From the NCBI GenBank assembly GCA_019187195.1, contig JABAQT010000022.1, positions 1 to 34,482 on the forward strand: 34,482 nucleotides of DNA. Direction: 5' to 3'. Positions 15,485-23,974 of the stretch are shown in pieces. The stretch comes from Bryobacteraceae bacterium. Its GTDB lineage: Bacteria; Acidobacteriota; Terriglobia; Bryobacterales; Bryobacteraceae. The translations under genes and the position numbers were made by a program. The notes beneath the pieces were generated by a model. That model was not told the DNA's origin and ran no database searches. It was given only the letters and a program-made list of their open reading frames with translations. Every line of letters begins with the position of its first letter. Position 1 is the stretch's first letter.

Positions 15485-16483
15485 GTGTCAGTGTCCGCCG
15501 ATCAAAAAGTAGAGCAGGCAACCTCGCTGCTGAACAGAGTCCGCGCTGAAATCGCCAAGGTCATCGTCGGGCAGCAGGATGCCGTGGATGGCGTCCTCAT
15601 CTGTCTCCTCGCCGGCGGCCATGTCCTCCTCGAGGGCGTTCCCGGCCTCGGCAAAACCACTCTCCTGCGCACGCTTGCCCGCGTCCTTCACCTGCGCTAC
15701 TCGCGCATCCAGTTCACTCCCGATCTCATGCCCGCCGATATCGTCGGCTCGATGATCATGGAGTCCGATGAGCGCGGCCTCAAGATGCTCCGCTTCCAGC
15801 CCGGACCCATCTTCGCCAACCTCGTCCTTGCCGACGAAATCAACCGCGCTACCCCGAAAACCCAATCCGCCCTCCTCGAGGCCATGCAGGAGCGCACCGT
15901 CACCAGCGGCACCACCACGCATGAACTCGAGCCGCCGTTTCTCGTGATGGCCACCCAAAACCCCATCGAGATGGAAGGCACCTATCCGCTCCCCGAAGCC
16001 CAGTTGGACCGTTTTCTCATGAAGATCGTCGTCAGCTATCCTTCCCGGACGGAACTGATGCAGATCCTCGAGCGCACCATCCAGAAGGAGGAAGCCGATC
16101 TCGACCGGATCATCGACCGGCCGATGATCCTTGAACTCCGCTCCATCTGCCGCGGCGTCATGGTTGCGCAGCACGTCCAGGACTTCGCCGTCGATCTCGT
16201 CATGTCCACCCAGCCCGGACACCCGCAGGCGCATGAAATGGCCAACAAGTACATTCGCTACGGCAGCTCTCCACGCGGAGCCCAGGCGCTGCTCGAATGC
16301 GGACGCGTCCTCGCCCTCATGCGCGGCCGTTTCCATTTGAGCGCCGACGATGTCCGTCACGTCGCCACCTCCGTCCTGCGCCATCGCATCATTCTCAACT
16401 TCGACGCCCACGCCGGTGGCCAGACCCCCGAAACCGTCCTGCACGAGATCATCGAGAGTGTTGCCGCCGCCAGGACAAGATAG
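15485..16483 (+). CDS. MoxR-family AAA+ ATPase
   Basis: A 332-residue AAA+ ATPase acting as a chaperone for VWA-domain partners. Walker A is GVPGLGKTT (51-59), Walker B VLADEIN (114-120), followed by the MoxR signature RATPKTQSALLEAMQE and the sensor-1 region ATQNPIEMEGTYPLPEAQLD. It begins with GTG; no Shine-Dalgarno is evident, which fits the -10-like element immediately upstream. It is the first gene of a four-gene operon (MoxR, DUF58, BatA-like, VWA/glutaminase-like) ending at 21764, an arrangement known in many bacteria and linked to envelope or stress functions. Here the actual client is unknown. Confidence 0.93.
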   Translation: MSVSADQKVEQATSLLNRVRAEIAKVIVGQQDAVDGVLICLLAGGHVLLEGVPGLGKTTLLRTLARVLHLRYSRIQFTPDLMPADIVGSMIMESDERGLKMLRFQPGPIFANLVLADEINRATPKTQSALLEAMQERTVTSGTTTHELEPPFLVMATQNPIEMEGTYPLPEAQLDRFLMKIVVSYPSRTELMQILERTIQKEEADLDRIIDRPMILELRSICRGVMVAQHVQDFAVDLVMSTQPGHPQAHEMANKYIRYGSSPRGAQALLECGRVLALMRGRFHLSADDVRHVATSVLRHRIILNFDAHAGGQTPETVLHEIIESVAAARTR

Positions 16484-16492
16484 GATGTAGCC

Positions 16493-17377
16493 ATGGCTGC
16501 GCCATTGCTCGACCGGGCCTTCCTCGAACGCCTGGAACGGCTTACGATTCACTGGCTGAGGTCTTTCCCCGGACTCGTTGGCGGCCACAACACCTCCCGC
16601 TTCGCCGGTGCCGGCCAGGAGTTCCTCGACCACCGCCGCTTCCACCACGGCGATGACCTCCGCGCCATCAACTGGCGCGCCTACATGCGCCTCGAAAAGC
16701 TCTTCCTCAAAATGTTCCAGGTGGAGCCGCGTGTCCCCGTCCGCATCCTGCTCGACGCGAGCGCCTCCATGTCCACCGGCGAGCACGGTGACAAATTCAA
16801 TTACGCCCGCCGCCTCGCCGGAGCCCTCGCCTATGTCGGCCTCGTGCGCCTCGAAACCATCACGCTCCAGCCCTTCTCGAACAGCCTCTGGGATTCGCAC
16901 GCCTGTGGCGGAGGCCGCCACCGTTTCGCTCCCGCCGCCGGATTCCTCAACTCGCTCGAGGCTACGGGCCAGACAAACTTCCTCGACGTCGCCCGCGAGT
17001 TCTCCGCCGAATACCCGCAGCGCGGCCTGCTCATTATCATCTCCGACTTCCTGACAACCGGCGAATGCGAAAAACCCCTGCAATACCTCGCCGACCTCGG
17101 ACATGAGTTGCTGCTCCTGCAGATTTGGGCCGAGGAAGATCGCACCCCTCCCTGGAGCGGCGAACTCGAACTCATTGACGCCGAGTCCGGCGAAAAGCTC
17201 GACCTGTCCTTCGAGGACGACGTTCGCCGGCTCTATACGGAACGCTTTGACGCCTATGCCCGCGGGTTGCGTGACCTCGCTCTCCGCAAGGGCGGCCGCT
17301 ATCTCGGCTTCTCCACCCGCACGCCCGTCGACGAAGCCGTCTTCGGCCCCCTCAATCAAATTCAGGCGGTCTATTGA
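16493..17377 (+). CDS. DUF58 protein with VWA-like domain
   Basis: A 294-residue member of the DUF58 family, the usual partner of MoxR ATPases. The family core is visible as HRRFHHGDDLRAINWRAYMR (about 45-64) and LFLKMFQVE, followed by a VWA-like fold with an intact MIDAS start, LLDASASMST (DxSxS), and LLIIISDFLTTGECE. No transmembrane segment is evident, so it is probably cytoplasmic or peripheral. The start is 9 bp after the MoxR stop; its own stop TGA shares a base with the ATG of the next gene (TGATG). Biochemical function of the family is not settled. Confidence 0.9.
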   Translation: MAAPLLDRAFLERLERLTIHWLRSFPGLVGGHNTSRFAGAGQEFLDHRRFHHGDDLRAINWRAYMRLEKLFLKMFQVEPRVPVRILLDASASMSTGEHGDKFNYARRLAGALAYVGLVRLETITLQPFSNSLWDSHACGGGRHRFAPAAGFLNSLEATGQTNFLDVAREFSAEYPQRGLLIIISDFLTTGECEKPLQYLADLGHELLLLQIWAEEDRTPPWSGELELIDAESGEKLDLSFEDDVRRLYTERFDAYARGLRDLALRKGGRYLGFSTRTPVDEAVFGPLNQIQAVY

Positions 17378-19281
17378 TGTTCCTGTTCAACCTCTCCATC
17401 GCCGAATTTCTCGCCCTCTTCACCGCCGTCTCCTCCTTCGTGGTCATGCTCTACCTGCTTGACCGCTCCCGCCGCCGCCATGTCGTCGCCACCCTCCGCT
17501 TCTGGAGCCAGTCCGATCTCCCTTCGCGCCGCAAGCACCGCCGCAGGATCCAGCAGCCCTGGTCGCTGATTCTTCAGTTGCTGGCCATCCTCATGCTGCT
17601 GCTCGCCATCGGACAGTTGCGCATCGGCTCGCCGGACCGCTCCTCGCGCGACCATGTCCTTCTGCTCGACGCCTCCGCCTGGATGGGAGCCACCGAAGCC
17701 GGCGGCCGCCCGCTCATCGCCGAAGCTCGCGCCGCCGCTCTGCGGTACATTCGCGCTCTCCCCTCCGCCGACCGCGTCATGCTGGTTCGCGCCGATGCCC
17801 TCGCCACCCCAGTCACCGGATTTGAAACCAACCGCCAGACTCTTGCTTCCGCCATCGAGGCCATCGAGCCTGGAACCGCCGCCCTGAACCTTGGGCAAGG
17901 TCTCGATTTCGCCGCCCAGGCCCTCCGTCTCGAAGCCCGCCGTCCGGGCGAGATCGTCTTCGCCGGGGCAGGCCGCATGGCGCGCGAAGCCCTCGGCGAA
18001 CTGCCTCCGCTTCCCGCGAACCTCCGCGTCCTCCCGGTAAGCGCCCGCATCGAAAACTGCGGCATCCGAAAGCTTACCCTGCGCCGCGCTCCCGATCCGG
18101 AACTGTGGGAGATCTACGTCACCGCCCGTAACTATGGACATACGCCCCGCACCGTTCCGCTCTACGTCCTCTTCGGGGGCGCGCCCGTCGGCACTCGCAA
18201 CCTCACCCTGCCGCCCTCTTCCGACGTCAGCTCCACCTTCCAATTCCGTACCCGCGCCGCCGGCTGGCTGGAGGCGCGCCTGGACTCCCCCGACCGCCTT
18301 CCCGCCGACAACACCGCCACGCTCGAACTGCCGGCACAGGAATCGAGACGTGTCGTTGTCTATTCGAACGAACCCGGCCTGCTGCGCCCCGTCCTCTCCG
18401 CCAACCGCCGCGTCGAGATGATCTTCGCCAAGCCCTCTGCTTACAAGCCCGATCCGAAAGCCGCCATCGTTATTCTTGACCGCTTCCGTCCTCCCGTCCC
18501 GGTCGCCGAAAACAGCATTTGGATCGAGCCGCCCGCCGCGTCCTCCCCCATTTCCGTCCGAACCCAGGCCCGCGATGTGCTCCTGCGCTGGCGTTCCGAT
18601 CAGATTCTGGCGGCTGGCCTCCACACGAAGGACGCCCGCATCGAGAACACGGAAGTTTTCTCCGCTTCCCCCGATGACATCGTAATCGGCGAAGTCGAGG
18701 GCGGTCCCGCCATCCTCGCCCGGCCCGGCAAGACTAAAACCGCGGTGTTCGGCTTCCACCCCATGCGCTCCTCATTGCGCTATGAACTCGCCACGCCTCT
18801 GTTGTTTGCGAATGTTCTCAAGTGGATGGCGCCGGAGATCTTCCTGCGCGTGGAACTCCAGGCCGGAAGCGTGGGAACCGTCACCGTGCCCCTCGATGCG
18901 GATTACGATCCCTCCCTCGTCAGCGTGGACGGCGAAAACGGAACCACGCTTCCTTTCACCATTCGTGACCGTGTGCTGCGCTTCTTCAGCGGCGCTCCGG
19001 GCATCGTCCGCGTCCATCTGGGCGACCGCGAACTGGTCTATTCCTTGACTCTGCCCGATGTCGCTGACTCGACTTGGGAGCCGCCGAAAACGGTCCGGAC
19101 AGGCTTTGCCTCCGCCGGTGGCTTTGAAACCGCCGCCCGGGATATCTGGCAATGGCTGGCGCTCGCCGGCGCGCTCCTCCTCGTTGCTGAGTGGTTTTTC
19201 TTCGGACGGAATACGCAGGACCGGCCCTTCGCGCTGAAACTCTTCAACCGCCCCGCCGCGGCCCGGAGGAAGGCATCATGA
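17377..19281 (+). CDS. BatA-like membrane protein with degenerate VWA domain
   Basis: A 634-residue protein with the BatA N-terminal region: transmembrane helix (LFTAVSSFVVMLYLL), a basic stretch with RHVVATLRFW, and a second helix (LILQLLAILMLLLAI). A VWA-like domain follows, but its MIDAS reads DASAW, lacking the last Ser of DxSxS, so metal binding may be lost. The middle holds beta-rich, Ig-like segments; a C-terminal helix (LALAGALLLVAEWFFF) precedes a short basic tail. The ATG at 17377 overlaps the DUF58 stop by one base; a TTG directly before it is the alternative. The stop overlaps the next gene (ATGA). The topology suggests a periplasmic VWA domain held between membrane helices. Confidence 0.82.
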   Translation: MFLFNLSIAEFLALFTAVSSFVVMLYLLDRSRRRHVVATLRFWSQSDLPSRRKHRRRIQQPWSLILQLLAILMLLLAIGQLRIGSPDRSSRDHVLLLDASAWMGATEAGGRPLIAEARAAALRYIRALPSADRVMLVRADALATPVTGFETNRQTLASAIEAIEPGTAALNLGQGLDFAAQALRLEARRPGEIVFAGAGRMAREALGELPPLPANLRVLPVSARIENCGIRKLTLRRAPDPELWEIYVTARNYGHTPRTVPLYVLFGGAPVGTRNLTLPPSSDVSSTFQFRTRAAGWLEARLDSPDRLPADNTATLELPAQESRRVVVYSNEPGLLRPVLSANRRVEMIFAKPSAYKPDPKAAIVILDRFRPPVPVAENSIWIEPPAASSPISVRTQARDVLLRWRSDQILAAGLHTKDARIENTEVFSASPDDIVIGEVEGGPAILARPGKTKTAVFGFHPMRSSLRYELATPLLFANVLKWMAPEIFLRVELQAGSVGTVTVPLDADYDPSLVSVDGENGTTLPFTIRDRVLRFFSGAPGIVRVHLGDRELVYSLTLPDVADSTWEPPKTVRTGFASAGGFETAARDIWQWLALAGALLLVAEWFFFGRNTQDRPFALKLFNRPAAARRKAS

Positions 19282-21764
19282 CCTTCGACCGCGCCTGGGT
19301 TCTCCTCTTTCTGCCGCTGGTGGCCGCTTTCGCCCTTATCGAATGGCGCCGCGCCGCCTCGAAAATCGGCCTGCTCGTAAAGTCTCTCGCTCTCGCTGCT
19401 GTCGTCGCCGCTCTTTCCGAACCCCAGATGCTCGTCTCGGAGACCAAGATGGCGGTCGCCGTCCTGGTGGATACTTCCGCCAGCATCTCGCCCGATGACC
19501 TCGAACGCGCGTCTCAACTCGCCACGGAAATCGATCGCTCGCGCGGCCGTCATTGGGTTCGTGTCATCCCCTTCGGCCGCGCTACCCGTCCTCTCGAACC
19601 GGGTGAATACTCAAAGGGTTGGCGCCTGAAGCAAGCCTCTGGCGATGTCGCGCGCGCCACCGATCTCGAAGCCGCAATCCGCGAAGCCTCCGCCTCTCTT
19701 CCCGCCGGACTCGTCGGCAGAATCGTCCTCATCTCCGACGGCAAGGAGAACCGCGGCAGCATCACCCGCGCCGCCTGGCAGGCGCGGCAGCTCGGCCTCC
19801 CTGTCGATACCTATGCTCTCAAAGGAAGACCCCGGCCCACTCTTCGCATCGAATCCCTCCATATGCCCTCCTTCGCCTTCACCGGCGAACGCGTCCCCAT
19901 CGAACTCGTCGTGAGCTCTCCGCGCAAGTCCTCCGGAACCGTCGAAATCTCCGCCGAGGGCCGCTCCCTCGGAACGCACCCCGTCAATCTCGACGCCGGC
20001 GACAATTCCCTCCGTGTCTTCTCCACCATCAGCGCCGCCGGGGCCATCGACCTGAGCGTGGTCATCCGCACCGAAGATCAGGGAGAGGTTCGCTTCGAGC
20101 AGGCTCTCATGGTCCGCCGCCCCCGTGTCCTCTACGTCTCGCAGGACCCGCCGGGCACGGATAAGGATCTCCTCGGCGTCCTCGAAACCGGCAAGTTCCA
20201 GGTGGACAGTGTCCCCGATGTCCGCTCCGCCAGGCTCTCCGAATATCAGTTGGTCATCTTCAACAACCACAATCTGGAAGCCATCCCCCCTCAGCGCAAA
20301 GCCGATCTCGAATCCTACGTCAAGCAGGGCGGCGGCATGCTCGTCATCGGCGGCGAGCAGAACGTATATGTCGAGGGCAAGAAACAGGAGGATCCGCTCG
20401 AGCGCTCCCTTCCCGCCAAACTCGCTCCCCCGCGCTCGCCCGAGGGCACGATGGTGATCCTCATCATCGACAAGTCCTCATCGATGGAAGGCCGCAAAAT
20501 GGAACTGGCCCGGCAGGCGGCCATCGGCGTCATCGAGAACCTGCGCCCCGTCGATTTCGTCGGCGTCCTCATCTTCGACAACTCCTTCCAGTGGGCCGTC
20601 CCCGTGCGCAAAGCCGAGGACCGCGCCGCCATCAAACGGCTGGTCGCCGGCATCACCCCGGACGGAGGCACTCAAATCGCGCCGGCGCTCAGTGAGGCCT
20701 ACCGCAAGTCCCTGCCTGTCCGCGCCACCTTCAAGCACATCGTGCTGCTCACCGACGGCATCTCGGAGGAAGGCGATAGCATCCAGCTCGCCAAGGACGC
20801 CGCCAATGCCCGCGTCACCATCTCCACAGTCGGCCTCGGCCAGGATGTGAACCGCTCCTATCTCGAAAAAGTGGCATCCTTCGCCAAGGGCAAAGCCTAC
20901 TTCCTCAACGATCCTTCCGGGCTCGAACAGATTCTGCTGCGCGATGTCATGGAGCACACCGGTTCCACGGCCATCGAAAAGCCCATCGTGCCCGTTGTCC
21001 TCAGGAATACGGAGATCCTCGATGGCGTGGACATGGCCGCCGCCCCGCCGCTCAAGGGCTATGTGAAGTTCATTACCAGGCCCACCGCCGAAACCATCCT
21101 CGGCATGGATCGCGATCCGCTCCTTGCGCGCTGGCAGTATGGGCTTGGCCGCGCCGCCGTTTTCACCTCCGACGCCAAAGCCCGTTGGGCTGCCGATTGG
21201 ATTACCTGGAAGTACTATGACCGCTTCTGGGCGAACCTTCTGCGCGACCTGCTCCCCCATACTCAAGCCGGCGAGGCCCGCCTCGATTACGACAGCGTCA
21301 ACGGAGATCTGGTCGCCGAGTACCGCCTTGCCCCGGGCGTTCCCGAGCCTTCCCCGCTGCCCGAACTGTTCGTCTTCGGCCCGGATGGTTTCCAGAAACC
21401 GGTCGAGATGAAGAAGGTGTCCCCCGGCGTCTTCCGGGGCCGCCTCGCCGCCGGCAATCGCCGCGGCCTGTTTCGCGTCCGGCCGCTGGTGGAATCAGCC
21501 GCTTTTCCCGAAGCGGGCATCTACCGCCCCGAGGACGAACTGGCAGGCTACGGTTCCGATCAACTCCTGCTGAAACAGGTTTCCATCCAAACCGGAGGAA
21601 GGTTCGAGCCCCGCCCCGCCGATATCTTCCAATCGGGCGGCAAGTCCGTGCCGGCCACCCTTCGCCTCTGGCCCGGTCTTCTCGCCTTCGCCGTCGCCGT
21701 CAACGTCATCGAACTTGTCCTGCGCAAGTGGAAGGGCGTGCTCCAGTTCTTCCAACGGGCCTAG
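19278..21764 (+). CDS. Membrane protein with two VWA domains and a glutamine-amidotransferase-like domain
   Basis: An 828-residue protein. Two N-terminal transmembrane helices (WVLLFLPLVAAFALI; VKSLALAAVVAALS) are followed by a first VWA domain with MIDAS DTSAS (about 61-65), a beta-rich region, a class I glutamine-amidotransferase-like domain (RVLYVSQDPPGTDKDLL to GGGMLVIGGEQN) whose nucleophile Cys is absent, and a second, intact-looking VWA domain starting ILIIDKSSSMEGRKM (DxSxS), with GGTQIAPAL and LLTDGISEEGD. A final helix lies near the C-terminus (LLAFAVAVNVIELVL). The ATG at 19278 was chosen for the 4-bp ATGA overlap with the previous gene. It ends the operon, 4 bp from the stop of the convergent NUDIX gene. 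A protein-scaffolding role is inferred. Confidence 0.85.
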   Translation: MTFDRAWVLLFLPLVAAFALIEWRRAASKIGLLVKSLALAAVVAALSEPQMLVSETKMAVAVLVDTSASISPDDLERASQLATEIDRSRGRHWVRVIPFGRATRPLEPGEYSKGWRLKQASGDVARATDLEAAIREASASLPAGLVGRIVLISDGKENRGSITRAAWQARQLGLPVDTYALKGRPRPTLRIESLHMPSFAFTGERVPIELVVSSPRKSSGTVEISAEGRSLGTHPVNLDAGDNSLRVFSTISAAGAIDLSVVIRTEDQGEVRFEQALMVRRPRVLYVSQDPPGTDKDLLGVLETGKFQVDSVPDVRSARLSEYQLVIFNNHNLEAIPPQRKADLESYVKQGGGMLVIGGEQNVYVEGKKQEDPLERSLPAKLAPPRSPEGTMVILIIDKSSSMEGRKMELARQAAIGVIENLRPVDFVGVLIFDNSFQWAVPVRKAEDRAAIKRLVAGITPDGGTQIAPALSEAYRKSLPVRATFKHIVLLTDGISEEGDSIQLAKDAANARVTISTVGLGQDVNRSYLEKVASFAKGKAYFLNDPSGLEQILLRDVMEHTGSTAIEKPIVPVVLRNTEILDGVDMAAAPPLKGYVKFITRPTAETILGMDRDPLLARWQYGLGRAAVFTSDAKARWAADWITWKYYDRFWANLLRDLLPHTQAGEARLDYDSVNGDLVAEYRLAPGVPEPSPLPELFVFGPDGFQKPVEMKKVSPGVFRGRLAAGNRRGLFRVRPLVESAAFPEAGIYRPEDELAGYGSDQLLLKQVSIQTGGRFEPRPADIFQSGGKSVPATLRLWPGLLAFAVAVNVIELVLRKWKGVLQFFQRA

Positions 21765-21768
21765 GCCG

Positions 21769-22299
21769 CTATGCGCCCTCCACGTTCAGCCCGATCCACT
21801 GGCACACCAGCCGGTAAGTAAATCCCCACAGCGGAACATGATCCAGTTCGATTGCCGGCCACTGCACCCCCGAAGGCAACCCGGCGATCGTCACGCGCGT
21901 ATGCCGCGCCGTATCCGCCAGCACCCGCACTGGAACCCACGCCGCCTGCGCCGCCTCTTCCGGGTTCACATTCACCGGAAGTATCTCCGGCAGCACGAAT
22001 CCGAACGGAGCCACCCACAGCTTCCTCCCCACTCGCCGCCCCGCCCATTCATACGGCAGGCGCTGCGTCAAGTCCGCCCTGTTCAATCCGATCCCACACT
22101 CCTCGTGTAACTCCCGCAACGCCGTATCGAGCAGGTCCCGATCCCCGGCATCCCTTCTTCCTCCCGGAAACGCCCACTGTCCCGACCACGGGTCCCGTGC
22201 ATTGGTTGTGCGGCGGATCAGTAAAATGGATTCCTCGGGAGCCTTGGCGTGCAGTATGGCTACCGCGGCCTCTGGCGTCGGTTGGGAGTCTTCAGGCAT
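21769..22299 (-). CDS. NUDIX hydrolase, CoA pyrophosphatase (NudL-like) type
   Basis: A 176-residue NUDIX enzyme. The box reads PGGRRDAGDRDLLDTALREL followed by HEECGI. Measured from REL, the Gly and the first acidic residue are shifted by one compared with the general NUDIX box, the same spacing as in E. coli NudL and related CoA pyrophosphatases, so hydrolysis of CoA or its derivatives is the best guess. The ATG at 22299 was preferred because a promoter-like pair lies just before it; an in-frame ATG at 22347 would add 16 unremarkable residues. The gene is tail-to-tail with the VWA operon and head-to-head with recO. Confidence 0.85.
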   Translation of the reverse strand: MPEDSQPTPEAAVAILHAKAPEESILLIRRTTNARDPWSGQWAFPGGRRDAGDRDLLDTALRELHEECGIGLNRADLTQRLPYEWAGRRVGRKLWVAPFGFVLPEILPVNVNPEEAAQAAWVPVRVLADTARHTRVTIAGLPSGVQWPAIELDHVPLWGFTYRLVCQWIGLNVEGA

Positions 22300-22317
22300 G
22301 AAGAAGCGGCTACTGTC

Positions 22318-22346
22318 AGTGTAAGCCGCCGGTCCGGCGTTTTCCA
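22318..22346 (-). promoter_or_regulatory. Candidate promoter of the NUDIX gene
   Basis: On the minus strand, TGGAAA (22346-22341) and TACACT (22323-22318) are separated by exactly 17 nt, 18 nt before the ATG at 22299. Four of six bases match the consensus in the -35. Confidence 0.4.
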
Positions 22347-22416
22347 TCCTTACGCCACCGCGGGAGGTAACAGCGAGTGTCGATATGCTAATCTTGAAGA
22401 TTCAAAGTGGTCGCTG

Positions 22417-23064
22417 GTGCCGGCCCGAGTCAGTGAATCATTCGTCCTGAGAACGTATCCTTTCGGAGAGGCGGACTTGATTGTCAGCTTCTTCACCCGG
22501 GATCAGGGAAAGTTGCGGGGCGTCGCAAAACGAGCGCGGCGGCCCAAGAGCGCCTTTGGGGCCGGGCTGGAACGTTTGTCGCTGGTGCGTATGCACTATT
22601 TCCAGCGGGAAACACGGGAGTTGACTACGCTCGATTCCTGTGAGCTGGTGCGGTCTCCCTTTTCCTTACTGGGGAACTTCGAGACCGGAGTAGCCCTGGA
22701 TTATTTGGCCGAAGTGACCGATGAGCTGTTGCCTCAGGGCGACGCCAATGAGCGGCATTTCCGGCTGCTGGTTGCGGTTCTGGACTATCTGTGGACACAG
22801 AAAGGCAATCCGGCGGCGGTATGGCCCGCCGTGCTCTATTTCGGCCTTTGGGCCGTGCGGCTCGCCGGTTTCCTGCCCGCCCTGCGGGTGAAGCCGGAGT
22901 CGCTCGAGATGGCGCGAGAGATGTACGAAACACCGATCCGAGACCTGAAGGCGCGGGAATGGACGCGGCAAACCGCCGCCGACCTGCGTCATCTGGTCAA
23001 CCGCCTGATTGAAGAACACACCGAGCGCCGCTTGCAGAGCGCGCCGATGTTAGAGAATCTCTGA
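22417..23064 (+). CDS. recO: DNA repair protein RecO (compact form)
   Basis: RecO helps load RecA at single-strand gaps with RecR. The 215-residue product starts, from a [23 protein letters not shown], the standard OB-fold opening, and continues [26 protein letters not shown]; the helical part includes [16 protein letters not shown] and [14 protein letters not shown]. It is shorter than the usual 230-250 residues and contains a single Cys, so the C-terminal zinc-finger found in some RecO proteins is absent. The frame is open further upstream, but that part is unlike RecO. It is followed 19 bp later by glyQ, a neighbourhood seen in other bacteria. An extended -10-like TGCTAATCT lies at 22385-22393. 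Confidence 0.85.
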   Translation: MPARVSESFVLRTYPFGEADLIVSFFTRDQGKLRGVAKRARRPKSAFGAGLERLSLVRMHYFQRETRELTTLDSCELVRSPFSLLGNFETGVALDYLAEVTDELLPQGDANERHFRLLVAVLDYLWTQKGNPAAVWPAVLYFGLWAVRLAGFLPALRVKPESLEMAREMYETPIRDLKAREWTRQTAADLRHLVNRLIEEHTERRLQSAPMLENL

Positions 23065-23083
23065 CAAAGCAGTTGGCTACCGC

Positions 23084-23974
23084 ATGGACACCTTCCAGGA
23101 AACAATCTTCAAACTGAAAAAATACTGGTCCGACCGGGGCTGCATCATCCAGGAGCCCTATGACGTCGAAGTGGGGGCGGGCACGATGTGCCCGGAAACC
23201 TTTCTGCGCGTGCTCGGGCCGAACCCTTACCGGGTGGCCTACGTACAGCCGAGCAGGCGCCCCGCCGACGGACGCTACGGAGAGAATCCGAACCGTCTCT
23301 ACAAGCACCAGCAGTTGCAGGTGATCTTGAAGCCCCCGCCGAACGACATCATTGACCAGTATCTGGGGAGCCTCGAGGCGATCGGGATCGATCTGGCGAA
23401 GCACGACTTGAAGTTCGAGGAGGACAACTGGGAGTCGCCCACGCTGGGAGCCTGGGGAATCGGTTGGCAGGTGATGATGGACGGACTCGAGATCACCCAG
23501 TTCACTTATTTCCAGCAGTGCGGCGGAATCGATCTCGATCTGGCGCCCGCCGAGATCACCTACGGCCTCGAACGCCTGGTGGCGTTCCTCCAGGGCAAGG
23601 ACAGCGTCTTCGACATCGACTGGACGCGGGACGTGAAGTACGCCGAGGTGCGCCACGCCGAGGAGTTGCAGCATTCCGTGTACAACTTCGAGATGGCCGA
23701 CGTCGAGACGCTGTGGCGGCTGTTCGAATTGCACGAGAAGGAATGCCAGCGGCTGGCCGGAGCCTACCCCGGTTTTCCGCGGAAGGAGCGGTTTCCCGTC
23801 CTGGCTGCCTATGACCAGGTCTTGAAGTGCTCGAACCTGTTCAACCTGCTCGACGCGCGCGGGGCGATCAGCGTGACGGAGCGCGTCGGTGTGATCGGGA
23901 GGGTGAGGAAACTCGCCGTCGGCGTGGCCGGAATGTGGCTCGATCAGAACCTGCCGGCGGAGGTGGCCCAATGA
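23084..23974 (+). CDS. glyQ: Glycyl-tRNA synthetase alpha subunit
   Basis: Forms the catalytic subunit of the heterotetrameric (alpha2beta2) bacterial glycyl-tRNA synthetase, charging tRNA-Gly. The 296-residue product is nearly textbook: [20 protein letters not shown] at the start, [71 protein letters not shown], and [14 protein letters not shown]. The C-terminal region includes [20 protein letters not shown]. The start codon ATG at 23084 gives the expected N-terminus. Its TGA overlaps the ATG of glyS, matching the need for equal subunits. Confidence 0.97.
   Translation: MDTFQETIFKLKKYWSDRGCIIQEPYDVEVGAGTMCPETFLRVLGPNPYRVAYVQPSRRPADGRYGENPNRLYKHQQLQVILKPPPNDIIDQYLGSLEAIGIDLAKHDLKFEEDNWESPTLGAWGIGWQVMMDGLEITQFTYFQQCGGIDLDLAPAEITYGLERLVAFLQGKDSVFDIDWTRDVKYAEVRHAEELQHSVYNFEMADVETLWRLFELHEKECQRLAGAYPGFPRKERFPVLAAYDQVLKCSNLFNLLDARGAISVTERVGVIGRVRKLAVGVAGMWLDQNLPAEVAQ

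Noticed and set aside
15488..17359. 623-codon minus-strand frame opposite moxR and the DUF58 gene
   Set aside because: Low-complexity Gly/Glu/Ala product without domains; the plus strand holds two well-conserved proteins.
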